Shown: piece after piece, positions 5,659 through 6,000 of the stretch
Layout of the letters: each line of letters opens with the position of its first letter
How positions within the stretch are numbered: position 1 is the stretch's first letter
Assembly (NCBI GenBank): GCA_031972135.1
Contig: DALYFH010000036.1
Span: forward strand, 1-6,000
DNA length: 6,000 nt
DNA from: GWF sp031972135
GTDB taxonomy: Bacteria; Patescibacteriota; Microgenomatia; UBA1400; UBA12108
Direction: 5' to 3'
Notes under the pieces: generated by a model
What the model saw: only the letters and a program-made list of their open reading frames with translations
Told to the model about the DNA's origin: nothing
The model's database searches: none
Position numbers and translations under genes: made by a program

Positions 5659-5675
5659 ACTATCTAGTAAATAGT
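5659..5675. terminator. Weak AT-rich hairpin between convergent genes
   Basis: ACTAT (5659-5663) and ATAGT (5671-5675) form a 5-bp stem around a 7-nt loop, located at the 3' ends of the convergent m5C methyltransferase and HAD genes. It is followed by TTCTT on the plus strand and ATTATTTT on the minus strand, so it could act weakly in both directions. The stem is AT-rich and short, and no better terminator is visible in the 8-nt gap. Confidence 0.25.
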
Positions 5676-6000
5676 TTCTTGCTGTATTCATTTAAATCAT
5701 CGACACCAGTAAATACTAACCCCTGCATACCAAGTGATTTGGCTGCTTGAACATTAACAACACCATCATCTACAAATAGTATTTCGTGAGGAGGAAGATT
5801 TAATTTACCGCAGATAGCTTTGAAGTTGTTGTCAGATGGCTTGATAGTGCCAATCTCCCATGAGAACACCTTGCTAGTGAATAATTGATCTATGTCCCAA
5901 TTAGAGAGAACTATTGATTCAAAATTGGTCGTATTACTGAGCAATCCTAATTTATATTTCTGTTGGAGGTCGACCAATAGTTCTTTCATTCCCTCAAACA
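5660..6000 (-). CDS. HAD-superfamily (subfamily IA-like) hydrolase, 5' end outside the window
   Basis: About 112 C-terminal residues of a haloacid dehalogenase-type hydrolase are visible; these enzymes usually dephosphorylate small phosphorylated metabolites. Counting from the internal Met at 5989, motif II is GLLSNTT (residues 15-21, Ser18), motif III is Lys50 in GTIKPSDNNF, and motif IV is ILFVDDGVVNVQAAKSLGM (70-88) with the metal-binding Asp pair 74-75. The frame continues upstream of that Met as Phe-Glu-Gly to the window edge, and FEGMKELL is typical of the segment that follows the cap domain. The Met is therefore not the start, and motif I (DxD) lies beyond the window. The stop is 8 nt from the end of the convergent m5C methyltransferase gene. 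Family is clear, substrate is not predictable. Confidence 0.88.
   Translation of the reverse strand, partial: FEGMKELLVDLQQKYKLGLLSNTTNFESIVLSNWDIDQLFTSKVFSWEIGTIKPSDNNFKAICGKLNLPPHEILFVDDGVVNVQAAKSLGMQGLVFTGVDDLNEYSKKLFTR

Noticed and set aside
5987..5989. Met at 5989 as the start of the HAD hydrolase
   Set aside because: The frame stays open to the window edge with family-like residues (Phe-Glu-Gly) and motif I is still missing, so the start is outside.
1..6000. CRISPR array, insertion sequence, phage or defence module
   Set aside because: No direct repeat arrays, transposase, terminal inverted repeats or defence-type domains were seen; the genes are ordinary housekeeping and transport functions.

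Overview
The window looks like a compact, gene-dense stretch of a bacterial chromosome of moderate GC content. It holds eight protein genes and one probable small RNA gene. Several traits suggest a small-genome bacterium, possibly of the Patescibacteria/CPR type such as Saccharibacteria. Genes overlap or nearly touch, TruB and the m5C RNA methyltransferase are reduced to their catalytic cores, and most transcript-leading genes lack a Shine-Dalgarno sequence. UGA is used as a normal stop in at least two genes, so this is not a lineage that reads UGA as glycine. The taxonomic placement is inference; no marker gene here proves it.

Layout from left to right. At 1-596 (+) lies the 3' part of truB, tRNA pseudouridine-55 synthase, whose start is outside the window. 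Its 3' end overlaps tail to tail by 44 bp with a minus-strand pair: a class I SAM-dependent methyltransferase (1167-1922) followed by a RdgB/HAM1 nucleotide pyrophosphatase (553-1170), joined by a 4-bp ATGA overlap. At 1923-2122 there is a non-coding stretch with a near-consensus plus-strand promoter and an intrinsic-terminator-like hairpin, which together predict a small RNA of about 140 nt. From 4650 down to 2093 runs a minus-strand operon of two different MFS transporters (TAATG junction) and a 72-residue membrane protein. A 41-bp divergent promoter region separates this operon from a plus-strand NOL1/NOP2/RsmB-type m5C RNA methyltransferase (4692-5651). That gene converges on a minus-strand HAD-family hydrolase that runs off the right edge.

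Functionally this is mostly housekeeping: RNA modification (truB, m5C methyltransferase), nucleotide-pool cleaning (rdgB) and transport. No defence system, CRISPR array, insertion sequence or phage module is visible. The observations most worth following are the predicted small RNA, a recurring arrangement in which a -10-like element sits 6-7 nt before the ATG (possible leaderless mRNAs), and an altered base-binding motif in the RdgB homologue.
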